DNA of 64,000 nucleotides from Geobacter argillaceus (GTDB lineage Bacteria > Desulfobacterota > Desulfuromonadia > Geobacterales > DSM-12255), in contig NZ_VLLN01000003.1 in assembly GCF_007830735.1 (NCBI RefSeq), positions 1-64,000 of the forward strand, written 5' to 3'. The notes under the pieces were generated by a model. That model was not told where the DNA came from, did no database searches, and saw only the letters and a program-made list of their open reading frames with translations. Made by a program: the position numbers and the translations under genes. Below, piece by piece: positions 24,138 to 33,028 of this stretch; within the stretch, counting starts at the first letter, position 1; the number at the start of each line of letters is the position of its first letter.

Positions 24138-25592
24138 TTAAATCCCGCCCATGCAGAGGTACTTGACCTCCAGGAAATCATCCATGCCGTACTTGGACCC
24201 CTCGCGGCCGAACCCGGACTCCTTCACCCCGCCGAACGGGGCGACCGCCGTGGAGATGAGGCCGGTGTTGATCCCCACGATGCCGTACTCCACTGCCTCG
24301 CCGACCCGCCAGACCCGGCCTATGTCGCGGCAATAGAAATAGGCGGCCAGGCCGAACTCGGTGTCGTTGGCCATCCGGATCGCCTCCTCCTCGCTACGGA
24401 ACCGGAAGAGAGGCGCCAGCGGGCCAAAGGTCTCCTCGCGGGCAACGGCCATATCCGGGGTAACGTCGGCCAGGACGGTCGGCTCGAAGAAGCTCCCACC
24501 GAGCGCATGCCGCTTCCCACCGCACAGCACCCGCGCCCCCTTGGCAACAGCGTCGGCAATATGCTCCTCCACCTTCTCCACGGCCTTCAGGTCGATGAGC
24601 GGTCCCTGCTGGGTCTCTCCCTTCAGACCGTCTCCGACCTTCAGATTCCGCACCGCCGTCACCAGCTTCGCGGCAAAGGCATCATAGACAGTGTCCTGCA
24701 CCAGGAACCGGTTGGTGCAGACGCAGGTCTGGCCGGTATTCCGGTACTTGGAGACGAGCGCCCCCTCCACCGCCGCATCCAGGTCGGCATCGTCGAAGAC
24801 CATGAACGGCGCATTCCCCCCCAGCTCCAGGGCCAGCTTCTTCACGGTGCCGGCGCACTGCTCCATCAGCAGCTTGCCGATCTCGGTCGAGCCGGTGAAG
24901 GTGAGCTTGCGCACGATGGGGTTCCCGGTCATCTCCCCGCCGATGGCGCCCGATGCACCGGTCACCACGCTGAACACCCCGGCCGGCACACCGGCGCGGG
25001 ATGCCAGTTCAGCCATGGCCAGGGCCGAATACGGTGTCTGGGTGGCCGGCTTGAGCACCATGGTGCAGCCGGCAGCCAGGGCCGGCCCTGCCTTGCGGGT
25101 GATCATGGCTGACGGGAAGTTCCAGGGGGTGATGGCCGCGCAGACCCCGATCGGCTCCTTGAGGACCACGATCCGCTTGTCCTTCTGGTGCGGGGGGATG
25201 GTGTCGCCATAGACCCGCTTCCCCTCCTCGGCAAACCACTCCAGGAACGAGGCGGCATAGGCAATCTCCCCCCGCGCCTCGGCCAGCGGCTTTCCCTGCT
25301 CCGCGGTCATCAGGACGGCCAGGTCCTCCTGGTGCTCAAGCATCAATTCGAACCAGCGGCGCAGGATGGCGGAGCGTTCACCGGCGGTCCTGGCGCGCCA
25401 GGCGGGAAACGCCTCGTTGGCCGCCTCAATGGCCCGGCGGGTCTCGGCAGCACCCATTTTCGGGATGACACCGATTTTCTCCCCGGTTGCCGGATTGGCC
25501 ACCGCCACCGTCTCGCCGCTATCGGCACCGATCCACCGGCCGTCCACATAACACTGCTCCCGGAAGAGGGAGGGATCTTTGAGTTTAAACAT
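24138..25592 (-). CDS. gabD: Succinate-semialdehyde dehydrogenase
   Basis: This 484-residue protein matches the length of E. coli GabD (482). The aldehyde dehydrogenase motifs are clear: 'TPWNFPSAMITRK' (cofactor region), 'FTGSTEIGKLL', the catalytic Glu in 'LELGGNAPF' (about residue 256) and the catalytic Cys in 'NTGQTCVCTNR' (about residue 290). It converts succinate semialdehyde to succinate with NAD(P). The start at 25592 has AGGAG upstream. It is first gene of the gabD-gdh-usp set, and with gabT at 33029 completes the GABA shunt. Confidence 0.92.
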   Translation of the reverse strand: MFKLKDPSLFREQCYVDGRWIGADSGETVAVANPATGEKIGVIPKMGAAETRRAIEAANEAFPAWRARTAGERSAILRRWFELMLEHQEDLAVLMTAEQGKPLAEARGEIAYAASFLEWFAEEGKRVYGDTIPPHQKDKRIVVLKEPIGVCAAITPWNFPSAMITRKAGPALAAGCTMVLKPATQTPYSALAMAELASRAGVPAGVFSVVTGASGAIGGEMTGNPIVRKLTFTGSTEIGKLLMEQCAGTVKKLALELGGNAPFMVFDDADLDAAVEGALVSKYRNTGQTCVCTNRFLVQDTVYDAFAAKLVTAVRNLKVGDGLKGETQQGPLIDLKAVEKVEEHIADAVAKGARVLCGGKRHALGGSFFEPTVLADVTPDMAVAREETFGPLAPLFRFRSEEEAIRMANDTEFGLAAYFYCRDIGRVWRVGEAVEYGIVGINTGLISTAVAPFGGVKESGFGREGSKYGMDDFLEVKYLCMGGI

Positions 25593-25642
25593 TGCTGCTT
25601 TCTCCTGTCTCGTTGTCGTAATTGTTTTCGTCACGTACGTGA

Positions 25643-25658
25643 CTGAAGGGGTGTGCCA
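25643..25658 (-). promoter_or_regulatory. Possible sigma-54 promoter of gabD
   Basis: The minus strand reads TGGCACACCCCTTCAG: a perfect -24 TGGCAC element with a weak -12 (TTCAG instead of TTGCA) at the right distance. It lies about 50 bases before the gabD start, which fits control by the nearby sigma-54 activator. Confidence 0.4.
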
Positions 25659-25666
25659 TACCCTTA

Positions 25667-25713
25667 CCGGGGGATGAATCCCCCGGCTACAGGCATTCTG
25701 TCCCGATGGGACG
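25667..25713 (+). repeat. REP-type palindrome, isolated copy
   Basis: CCGGGGGATGAATCCCCCGG followed by CTACAGGCATTCTGTCCC and GATGGGACG. It has the same core (GGGGATGAATCCCC-G-CTACAGGCATTCT) as the units around the tyrosine transposase at 35058, 9 kb away. Confidence 0.8.
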
Positions 25714-25720
25714 TGAGATT

Positions 25721-25804
25721 GTAGGTTGGGTTAGCGTCAGCGTAACCCAACAAATGCCGCTGATTCGTTGGGTTACGGCGATACAACCGCCTAACCCAAC
25801 CTAC
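25721..25804. repeat. 84-bp nested palindrome of the GTAGGTTGGGTTAG type
   Basis: Outer arms GTAGGTTGGGTTAG (25721-25734) and CTAACCCAACCTAC (25791-25804) are perfect inverted repeats. Inner arms CGTAACCCAAC / GTTGGGTTACG form a second palindrome. It is a dispersed intergenic element distinct from the REP beside it, and may also stop liv-operon transcripts from reaching gabD. Confidence 0.8.
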
Positions 25805-25837
25805 GTCAGTTGTGATCGTACCGGCTCCGCTCCGGGG

Positions 25838-26548
25838 CTAGAACCCCAGGTACGCCTCACGGATCGACTGGTCGGCCTCCAGTTCCCGGCCGGTCCCCTG
25901 CCCCACGATCCGGCCGTTCTCCATGACGTAGCAGTAGTCGGCCACCTTCAGGGTCTGATGGACGTTCTGCTCCACCAGGAAGATGGTCAGTCCCTGGCCA
26001 TGCAGATCCTTGATGACGTTGAAGACCTCCTTGACCATGAGCGGCGCCAGCCCCAGGCTCGGCTCGTCGAACATGATCACCTGCGGGTCCTGCATCAGAG
26101 CCCGGCCGATGGCGACCATCTGCTGCTCCCCTCCCGACAGGGTCTCGGCGGTCTGGGTACGCCGCTCCTCAAGGCGGGGAAAGATCTCATAGACCCGTTT
26201 CAGGGTCTGTGCCCGTTTTCCCTGTGCCCGCTTCAGGTATGCCCCGACCAGCAGGTTCTCCTCCACGGTCATCTTCGGAAAGAGCTGCCGCCCCTCCGGT
26301 ACCAGGGTGATTCCCAGGTCCACCACCCGGTGCACCGGCCAGCCGCTGGTCATTGTGCCGCAGTATTCGATCTTCCCCTCTTCCAGCCCCACGAGCCCGC
26401 AGATCGCCTTCAGGGTCGTGGTCTTGCCGGCGCCGTTGGCCCCGATCAGCGCCACCAGCTGCCCTTTCTTCACCGAGAAGGAGATGTCCCAGAGCGCCTG
26501 GATGTCGCCGTATTTGACCGATATGGATGAAACGTCCAGTACTTTCAT
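25838..26548 (-). CDS. livF: Branched-chain-amino-acid-type ABC transporter, ATP-binding protein LivF
   Basis: This 236-residue protein has Walker A GANGAGKTTT (about residues 36-45), the signature 'LSGGEQQM' (about 139-146), Walker B 'VIMFDEPS' and the 'VEQNV' switch His-less variant typical of LivF. It is one of two ATPases of the HAAT importer. Its start overlaps the livG stop by four bases. It is last gene of livKHMGF. Confidence 0.93.
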   Translation of the reverse strand: MKVLDVSSISVKYGDIQALWDISFSVKKGQLVALIGANGAGKTTTLKAICGLVGLEEGKIEYCGTMTSGWPVHRVVDLGITLVPEGRQLFPKMTVEENLLVGAYLKRAQGKRAQTLKRVYEIFPRLEERRTQTAETLSGGEQQMVAIGRALMQDPQVIMFDEPSLGLAPLMVKEVFNVIKDLHGQGLTIFLVEQNVHQTLKVADYCYVMENGRIVGQGTGRELEADQSIREAYLGF

Positions 26549-27270
26549 GCCGCTGCCTCTCCCAGATAGGCTTCGATAACCATCGGGTCCTGCGCCACCT
26601 CTGCCGGCGCCCCCTCTGCTATCTTTTCGCCGAAATTCAGCACCACGAGCCGGTCGCTGATACTCATGATGACCCGCATGATATGCTCCACGATCAGGAT
26701 GGTGATCCCCTGAGACTTGAGCTTTAGGATCAGCTCGACCGTCCGGTCCGCTTCGGTCGGGTTGAGCCCGGCCACCACCTCGTCGAGGAGGAGGAAGGAT
26801 GGTTCGAGGGCAAGGGCCTTGCCGATCTCCAGCCTTTTCCGCCCCGCCAGGGTGAGGCCGGCGGCAGAGACGTGGGCGCGGTCGGCCAGACCGGTCATCT
26901 CCAGGATCTGCCAGGCATGCTTCTCCGCAGCAGCCCGCTTCGGGTAACGGAGAAACGAGGCGATGACCACGTTCTCCAGCACCGACAGGCCGGCAAACGG
27001 CTTCACCACCTGGAATGTCCGGCCGATGCCGACCCCGGCAAGGTCGTAGGGTGGCTTGCCGCTGATGTCCTTCCCCTTGAAGATGATGGTGCCTCTCGTT
27101 GGGGCGTAATAACCGCTGATGACGTTGAACAGGGTCGTCTTGCCGGCGCCGTTGGGGCCGAGCAGGCCGACGATCTCCCCCTCCCGGACCCGGAAGGAGA
27201 CGTTATTGACTGCCGTCAGCCCCCCGAAGCACTTGGTTACCCCGTTCACCTGCAATAGAGGTTCTGCCAT
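26545..27270 (-). CDS. livG: Branched-chain-amino-acid-type ABC transporter, ATP-binding protein LivG
   Basis: This 241-residue protein has Walker A GPNGAGKTTL (about residues 36-45), the signature 'LAGRKRLEIGKAL' (the LivG-type degenerate LSGGQ), Walker B 'SFLLLDEVVAGLNP' and switch His in 'VEHIM'. The ATG at 27270 follows GGGGAG with 5 bases between and lies 2 bases after the livM stop. A GTG at 27276 is less likely. It forms the cytoplasmic ATPase pair with LivF. Confidence 0.93.
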   Translation of the reverse strand: MAEPLLQVNGVTKCFGGLTAVNNVSFRVREGEIVGLLGPNGAGKTTLFNVISGYYAPTRGTIIFKGKDISGKPPYDLAGVGIGRTFQVVKPFAGLSVLENVVIASFLRYPKRAAAEKHAWQILEMTGLADRAHVSAAGLTLAGRKRLEIGKALALEPSFLLLDEVVAGLNPTEADRTVELILKLKSQGITILIVEHIMRVIMSISDRLVVLNFGEKIAEGAPAEVAQDPMVIEAYLGEAAA

Positions 27271-27272
27271 GG

Positions 27273-28262
27273 TCACTCCCCCTCTTCCTGTGGCACGCGC
27301 ACGTCAATGATTTTTCCTGCTGTTTCCGGCTTGTTCTGCTGCTTTCCCCTCTTCGACCCCATGAAGGTGCCCCACACGCCATTGGGCATGAAGACGACAC
27401 TCAGGGCGATGAGGGCACCGAGGATGATGAGATACAGCACCTGGTACTCGGAGAGGTAGGCCCAGAACACGGTCTTGAAGGCAAAGATCACGATGGCGCC
27501 GATTACCGGTCCGATCAGGGTCCCCATGCCGCCGAAGACGACCATGACCAGCGCCTGGTCGCTCACCAGGTCACCCAGGGTCGAGGCGGGGTCGATGAAG
27601 GTGATCCAGTAGGCATAGATGCCGCCAAGGATGCCGGTCGGCAGCGACGAGAGGACGAACGACTGCATTTTGAGCTTGGTGGGATTGAGCCCCAAGGCCA
27701 TGGCCCCCTGCTCATCCTCGCGGATTGCCTTCAGCTTCAGCCCGAAGGGTGCCCGCTCCAGGAGGTACCAGAGGATGATGAAGGTCCCGGCGACCACCCC
27801 GAACATCAGGTAGTAGAAAAACCGGGGGTTCAGAAAGGCGTTGAGCCGCATCCCGTCCGGGCCGCCGGTGATCTCCATCATCAGCGCCAGCTGCTGGATC
27901 GCCCGCGACAGTGCCCAGGTGGCGATGGCGAAATAGGGTCCCTTCAGGCGCAGGGTCGGCAGGCCGGCGATAACGGCGCCGATCCCGGCCACCCCCCCGC
28001 CGGCCAGCAGGGCAAGGGCAAAGGGCCAGTTGGCCCGCATCATCAGGATGGCGACCGTATAGGCCCCGAGGCCGAAGAACGCCCCATGACCGAAGTTCAG
28101 GTACCCGGTGTACCCGGCGATCACGTCGAAGGCGATGGCCAGCCCGATCCACATGATCCCCTCGGTAAGGACCCGCAGGACGAAGGTGTCGTGAATAACC
28201 GTTGGCACGGCCAGGAGTACGGCCAGTACCAGCAGAGCCCATCGGATGTTGAAACCTTTCAT
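27273..28262 (-). CDS. livM: Branched-chain-amino-acid-type ABC permease LivM
   Basis: This 329-residue protein has about ten hydrophobic helices and the BPD_transp_2 signature around 'GYTGYLNFGHGAFFGLGAY' (about residues 50-68). A charged C-terminal tail follows (from about 300). The ATG has GGGGAG upstream and lies 1 base after the livH stop, so translation is coupled. It forms the membrane channel with LivH. Confidence 0.92.
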   Translation of the reverse strand: MKGFNIRWALLVLAVLLAVPTVIHDTFVLRVLTEGIMWIGLAIAFDVIAGYTGYLNFGHGAFFGLGAYTVAILMMRANWPFALALLAGGGVAGIGAVIAGLPTLRLKGPYFAIATWALSRAIQQLALMMEITGGPDGMRLNAFLNPRFFYYLMFGVVAGTFIILWYLLERAPFGLKLKAIREDEQGAMALGLNPTKLKMQSFVLSSLPTGILGGIYAYWITFIDPASTLGDLVSDQALVMVVFGGMGTLIGPVIGAIVIFAFKTVFWAYLSEYQVLYLIILGALIALSVVFMPNGVWGTFMGSKRGKQQNKPETAGKIIDVRVPQEEGE

Positions 28263-28263
28263 G

Positions 28264-29148
28264 TCAGACTCCCCTACCGAAGAGACCCCTCGGCGAGATC
28301 AGCAGTATCGTGTACAGAATTGCAAAGACAGCCAGCAGGGTGTGGCCCGGATCGAAGTAGATCAGGAAGATCGACTGGACCATGCCGAGCAGAAGCGCTG
28401 CCCAGGGCACGCCGGCCAGGTACCCCATCCCGGCCAGGACGACCACGAAGAAGGCGAAGATCGTGTACTGCGACCCCATCTGGGCGCTGACGGAGAGGAT
28501 GCAGCCGATCAGGACGCCGGTCATGGCGCTGATCCCCACGTAGATGGCGTAGACGTAGGCCCCGGTCCGCTTGCCGTTGACCCCCATGAGTCCGGCGGCG
28601 TCCTTGTGCTGGGCCAGTGCCCTTACCCCGAGGCCGAAGGTGGTCTTCTTCAGGAGATAATGGAGTATGGCGGTGATCGCCAGGGCGTAGCAGAGACCGG
28701 CCAGGCGTATCGTCGGAATGGTCACGCTGATGCCGAGCTTCTCGATCAGGATCGACCCCTCGGAGAACATGGAGGGGATGGAATTGGTGTAAAAACCGAA
28801 CACGGTCAGGGCCAGCCCCTGGAACATGAGCCCCAGGGCAAAGGTGAAGACCAGCCCCATGAGCAGGGGATTGCCCCGGTTGCCACTCATCACCCGGTGG
28901 ATGACCGGCTGGATCAGGTAGCCGATCAGGGCGAAGAAGATGAAGACGACCGGCAGGGTTATGAACGGGTCCAGACCGGTCCACTTGTTCAGGTAGTAGC
29001 CGGCAAAGGCGCCGAACATGATCCATTCGCCGACCGCGAAGTCGATGACGTGCATCACCCCGTAGGTAAGGGAGAAGGCGATGGCTATGGTGATGTAGAT
29101 CCCACCGAGCAGTATCCCGTCGATCAGGGCTTGCGGCAGTAGTTCCAT
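28264..29148 (-). CDS. livH: Branched-chain-amino-acid-type ABC permease LivH
   Basis: This 294-residue protein has about eight transmembrane helices and the family segment 'GGIYITIAIAFSLTYGVMHV' near the N-terminus, plus 'FGLGVRALAQHKDAAGLMGV', the cytoplasmic EAA-like coupling loop (about residues 174-193). The ATG at 29148 has GGAGG 8 bases upstream; a start at 29166 is possible but would lose that site. Confidence 0.92.
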   Translation of the reverse strand: MELLPQALIDGILLGGIYITIAIAFSLTYGVMHVIDFAVGEWIMFGAFAGYYLNKWTGLDPFITLPVVFIFFALIGYLIQPVIHRVMSGNRGNPLLMGLVFTFALGLMFQGLALTVFGFYTNSIPSMFSEGSILIEKLGISVTIPTIRLAGLCYALAITAILHYLLKKTTFGLGVRALAQHKDAAGLMGVNGKRTGAYVYAIYVGISAMTGVLIGCILSVSAQMGSQYTIFAFFVVVLAGMGYLAGVPWAALLLGMVQSIFLIYFDPGHTLLAVFAILYTILLISPRGLFGRGV

Positions 29149-29240
29149 GGACTGTTCCTCCAACAAAGACGTTCGATCTGCGTGCGGCGTGTATCAGGTG
29201 AAGATTTCAGGGTTAAATTACAAAATTCATCCATATGTCC

Positions 29241-29265
29241 CCCCTCCCCCGCCAGGGGGGAGGGA
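29241..29265 (-). terminator. GC-rich hairpin between livK and livH
   Basis: CCCTCCCCC and GGGGGGAGGG flank a GCCA loop. Its position between the binding-protein gene and the permease gene suggests partial termination or mRNA-end protection, which would give more LivK than channel. There is no strong T-run. Confidence 0.55.
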
Positions 29266-29295
29266 ATTATACGTTAGTTCAAGAGTTACCCGGTG

Positions 29296-30540
29296 CTACC
29301 GGTTCTTCCACTCCTGCATCGGGTACTGGGGCTTCGCCTCCTGGCTGGCAACCGGGCCGACGGCGAGCGCCTTGCCGTTCTGGATCTGGATGGTGAGCGG
29401 GGTCATGCCGACGTTGGCGTGGTAGAACTGGCCGCTGGTGGCGAACTTGACCTTGCCGTAGAAGGTATCCACATCCAGTGCCTCAAGTGCCTTGACCAGC
29501 TTGTTTCGCTGCTCCTCGGACATCCCGGGGGTGGCACCGATCTTCTGCAGGGCAGCCTGGAAGGCGATGCCGGCTGCGGACGAGCCAGCCTGGGTGTAGT
29601 CGGCCGGGGTCTTGAACGCCTTTTCGGCAGCGGCGGCATAGCTGGCGGCGTTCGGCCAGAGGATCTTGCTGCTGGTCCTGGCCGCAGGGGTCCAGACCGA
29701 GGCGCCGAACACCTGGTTGGCATCCTTGCCCAGGGCCTGGATGAAGGCCGGCTCGGTCACGCCGTAGTGCATGAGCAACGCCTTGGGGGTGTAGTTGATC
29801 TGACGGAGAGACTTGACCAGCTTGATCAACTCCTCGTCGTGGCCACCAAAGGCGATCAGGTCGGGCTTCATGCCACGGACCGCGGAGAGGAGCGGGGTCA
29901 GGTCCTGGCCGGCCGGAACGATATTGAACTTGAGAACCTTGATCTTTGCCGCTTCGGCAGCCGCCTTGAACGCCTCGGCAGTTGCCTTGGAGAAGGTGTC
30001 GTTGGAGCCGAGAATGACCGCGGTCTTGGGTGCGGGCTTCATTTCGGTCAGGGTCTTGATCGGCGCTGCGCCGGTGAAGTTGACCGGCGGCACGGTGCCG
30101 AAGGTGTAATGGAATTTGTTGGTCCAGATCAGGGGGGATTCGGCGGAACCGGTGATCATGGGAATCTTGTACTTCTCGGCGATCGGTGCCACAGCCAGGG
30201 TTACCCCGGAAGAGTAGGGACCGAGGATAAAGTCGACATTCTCCTGGGTAATCAGCCGCTCGGCTGCGGAAGCCCCTGCTGCCGGGTTGGACTGGGCATC
30301 GGCATAGAAGAGCTTCACCTGGTACTTCTTGCCCTTGATATCGATTCCCCCCTTGGCGTTCACCTCCTGGGCCCAGAGGTCGTATCCCCGCTTGGTGACG
30401 TTCCCGCCGGTGGCCAGGTCGCCGGAGAGCTCGGTGACGACCCCAACCTTGAAGAAGTTCCGGGCCTCCTCGGCGTATGCCGCAGTGGCCAGCAGGGCCG
30501 AGGTGATGAGGGCGAGTCCTACTCGTATGCTACGTTTCAT
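29296..30540 (-). CDS. livK: Periplasmic amino-acid-binding protein of the Liv/HAAT type
   Basis: This 414-residue protein has a signal peptide (MKRSIRVGLALITSALLATAAYAEE, cleaved after AYA) and a Peripla_BP_6 two-lobe domain (about residues 30-390), starting with the strand 'FKVGVVTELSGDLATGG' and including 'FILGPYSSGVTLAVAPIAEKY'. It captures the ligand for LivHMGF. AAGGAGG precedes the ATG. The ligand is uncertain: the genomic setting (gabT, gabD, gdh) points to GABA or another amino acid rather than necessarily branched-chain ones. Confidence 0.88.
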   Translation of the reverse strand: MKRSIRVGLALITSALLATAAYAEEARNFFKVGVVTELSGDLATGGNVTKRGYDLWAQEVNAKGGIDIKGKKYQVKLFYADAQSNPAAGASAAERLITQENVDFILGPYSSGVTLAVAPIAEKYKIPMITGSAESPLIWTNKFHYTFGTVPPVNFTGAAPIKTLTEMKPAPKTAVILGSNDTFSKATAEAFKAAAEAAKIKVLKFNIVPAGQDLTPLLSAVRGMKPDLIAFGGHDEELIKLVKSLRQINYTPKALLMHYGVTEPAFIQALGKDANQVFGASVWTPAARTSSKILWPNAASYAAAAEKAFKTPADYTQAGSSAAGIAFQAALQKIGATPGMSEEQRNKLVKALEALDVDTFYGKVKFATSGQFYHANVGMTPLTIQIQNGKALAVGPVASQEAKPQYPMQEWKNR

Positions 30541-30663
30541 GTTCTGCCTCCTTGTTGGTGATGGTTGTCAGCTGATCCGAGCGTGAGCTATTGTGCGCCG
30601 TCCTGCTCTTTGTCCACGTAAGTTCGCGATTAAATAAAACAAGTTTTTATATTAGTCACTAAA

Positions 30664-30679
30664 AGCACAAGGTATGCCA
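30664..30679 (-). promoter_or_regulatory. Candidate sigma-54 promoter of the livKHMGF operon
   Basis: The minus strand reads TGGCATACCTTGTGCT: GG and GC separated by exactly 10 bases, as required for -24/-12 recognition. It lies about 125 bases upstream of livK and next to the gene for a sigma-54 activator. Confidence 0.6.
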
Positions 30680-30910
30680 GGAGAACACGAAAGAAATGGG
30701 AGACGGGAACAACCGATTGGCCGGCTGAAACGGATCACCGGATAACCTTCTGTAATAATTGCCGCATTGACTGCGGGTGGCGAGGGGCCACTCTTCTCTG
30801 AAGGAGAAAATTCCTGTCAACGGGAAAACAAATCGGATAAACGCTGTTCGTAAATTCAGTATTCGACAGGATATCGCTATGCATATTTGCATATTAATCA
30901 GAATTCACCA

Positions 30911-32686
30911 CTACCCCAGCCCGTATTTCTTCAGCTTCCGGGCAATGGTCGACTGGTTGACGCCGAGCGCCTCCGCCATTCGCGACTGATTGCCGTACTG
31001 CTCCAGCGCACGGAACAGCATCTGCCGCTCCACGCTCTCCAGGGCCTGCTGCAAGGTCACCCCCTCGTCCCACCCAACTTCGACATGGGACGCGTCGACG
31101 GCAGGCCCCACGATGTCGATCGGCAGGTCCTTGAGATCGATCAGTTCGGTATCGGTCATGACCACCAGCCGCTCGCAGATGTTGATCAGTTCGCGGACAT
31201 TGCCCGGATAGGGGTAGGAAAGCAGGGCATCGGAAGCGGCCCGGGTCAGCCGCTTCCTGATGTTGTTCTTTTTACCGAAAGAGTCCAGGTAATGGTTGAT
31301 GAGGGAGGGGATACACTCCTTGCGCTCCCGCACCGCCGGCACATAGATCGGGATCACCTTGAGGCGGTAATAAAGGTCCAGGCGGAACCGTCCCTGCTCC
31401 ACCATCTCTTCCAGGTTGCGGTGGGTGGCAGCCAGTATCCGGACGTCCACGGTCCGCCCCTTGGTACCGCCGAGTCTGGTGATCCGGCCGTCTTCGAGAA
31501 AACGGAGCAGCTTGACCTGCGAAGGGAGCGGCAGTTCGGCAATCTCGTCCAGGAACAGGGTCCCTCCGTCGGCAAGCTCGAAGTAGCCCGGCTTGCCGGC
31601 CCCCTGGGCGCCGGTGAACGCCCCCTTTTCGTAGCCGAACAGCTCCGATTCGATCAGCGACTCGGGGATGGCGCCGCAGTTGATCTTGATGAGGGGCTTA
31701 GAGGCTCGGGGTGAATTCTTGTGGATCAGATCGGCAATGAGACCCTTGCCCACCCCTGACTCGCCGAGGATCAGGACCGACGAATCGACGGCGCTCACCT
31801 TGAGGGACTGGCGCAGCGCCTTCAGCATGCTGGGACTCCGGGCGATGACCCGCCGCGACTCCAGTTCCATCTGCTGCATCTCCAGCATCTGGCTCCGGAA
31901 CTGGTCCTTGATCGCCTCCTGCTCTTCCAGTTCCCGCTGCAGGGTGTCGATCTCGGTGATATCCCGTTCGCTCACCACGACCCGGATCAGCCGACCGCCC
32001 GCATCGAATACCGGCGTGCCGGTGATGATCAGCTTCCGCTCGTCCCGCTGCTGGAGCATGTTTACCACCTGGCCGGTCCTGATCACCTCCAGGGTTGCGG
32101 ACTTGTCGATAAAACCTTCCCGAACCAGGTCATGCATGGAACGGCCGATAATCTCCTCCGGCCGTACCCTGTTCAGCCGTGCCGAGGCCGGATTCATCCG
32201 GAGTACGATGGCTTCCCCGTCGCAGATCCAGAGGCCGTCGGAAGACGAATCGATGATCGCGTCCAGCTCCCCGGTCAGCTCCTGGTAGAACCGCATCTGC
32301 ATCGCCATCTCTTCCAACCCGGTACTCTCCACGAATACGCAGACCGCTCCGATTTGCTCCGTATCCATCAGTATCGGGCTGACCTGTACCAGGTAATTCC
32401 CCTCGTTTCCCCGTACGGTGATCTCAACGCTATGGGTTCGTCCCCGGAGCTTCTTGGCGACCTTTGGCCAGAGCTCGGGAAGGGCGTCGTTCAGGTGGAT
32501 GCCCGGTGAGATCCCGAAATTGGTCCGGGCAACCCGATTGGCCAGCAGGGTCATGCCGGAGGTGTTGACCGCCAGGAGCCCCACCTCCATGGCATTCACC
32601 ATGGCCTGGTAGAAGTTTTCCGCAGGAAACGCGTCGGCACCGAACGTGGAACCGATCAGGGGGAAGGGGTCGATTGTCAGCGACAT
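30911..32686 (-). CDS. Sigma-54-dependent transcriptional activator with PAS sensors
   Basis: This 591-residue protein carries two PAS-like sensor regions (about residues 15-125 and 140-255), a short coiled coil, and an AAA+ domain (about 285-515) with Walker A GESGVGKG, the sigma-54 contact loop GAFTGA and Walker B 'GGTLFLDEIAEL'. A Fis/TyrR-type HTH ends the protein (about 555-590, 'GNQSRMAEALGVNQSTIARKL'). No phosphorylation receiver is present, so a ligand or redox cue is sensed by PAS. The start at 32686 has GCGAGG upstream; a start at 32719 is possible. It lies between liv and gabT, which have candidate -24/-12 promoters, so it most likely activates both. Confidence 0.88.
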   Translation of the reverse strand: MSLTIDPFPLIGSTFGADAFPAENFYQAMVNAMEVGLLAVNTSGMTLLANRVARTNFGISPGIHLNDALPELWPKVAKKLRGRTHSVEITVRGNEGNYLVQVSPILMDTEQIGAVCVFVESTGLEEMAMQMRFYQELTGELDAIIDSSSDGLWICDGEAIVLRMNPASARLNRVRPEEIIGRSMHDLVREGFIDKSATLEVIRTGQVVNMLQQRDERKLIITGTPVFDAGGRLIRVVVSERDITEIDTLQRELEEQEAIKDQFRSQMLEMQQMELESRRVIARSPSMLKALRQSLKVSAVDSSVLILGESGVGKGLIADLIHKNSPRASKPLIKINCGAIPESLIESELFGYEKGAFTGAQGAGKPGYFELADGGTLFLDEIAELPLPSQVKLLRFLEDGRITRLGGTKGRTVDVRILAATHRNLEEMVEQGRFRLDLYYRLKVIPIYVPAVRERKECIPSLINHYLDSFGKKNNIRKRLTRAASDALLSYPYPGNVRELINICERLVVMTDTELIDLKDLPIDIVGPAVDASHVEVGWDEGVTLQQALESVERQMLFRALEQYGNQSRMAEALGVNQSTIARKLKKYGLG

Positions 32687-32893
32687 GGGATACCTCGCAC
32701 CGGGAAATAAGCTTCCCATTCAAAGCGTATGGATGGGAACGAAATAGCGTTATGCCTGCATTATGCACAGATGCATAGTTTATGCAATAACGAATATCAG
32801 AACCGGGAGACGCGGCCACAAAAGGTCGTGTCTCTGGGCACCAACCGCAGGCATCTCGCCATAACTCGCTGATAATACATATTTTGATTGTTT

Positions 32894-32909
32894 TGGTATG
32901 GTCCTTGAT
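32894..32909 (+). promoter_or_regulatory. Candidate sigma-54 promoter of gabT
   Basis: TGGTATGGTCCTTGAT resembles TGGCACG-N4-TTGCA, with GG and GA ten bases apart. It lies about 120 bases before gabT. The -12 GC is imperfect (GA), so the call is tentative. Confidence 0.45.
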
Positions 32910-33028
32910 AACCGCTGTCATGCAGACAGACACTGCCTCCTGCTGCCGATTGCGGCCAAAGGCCCTGCAGATCAACTGCAACCCGACCCGGCTGTCCCCG
33001 CACCCACCAAATACAAAGGAGTATGCCC

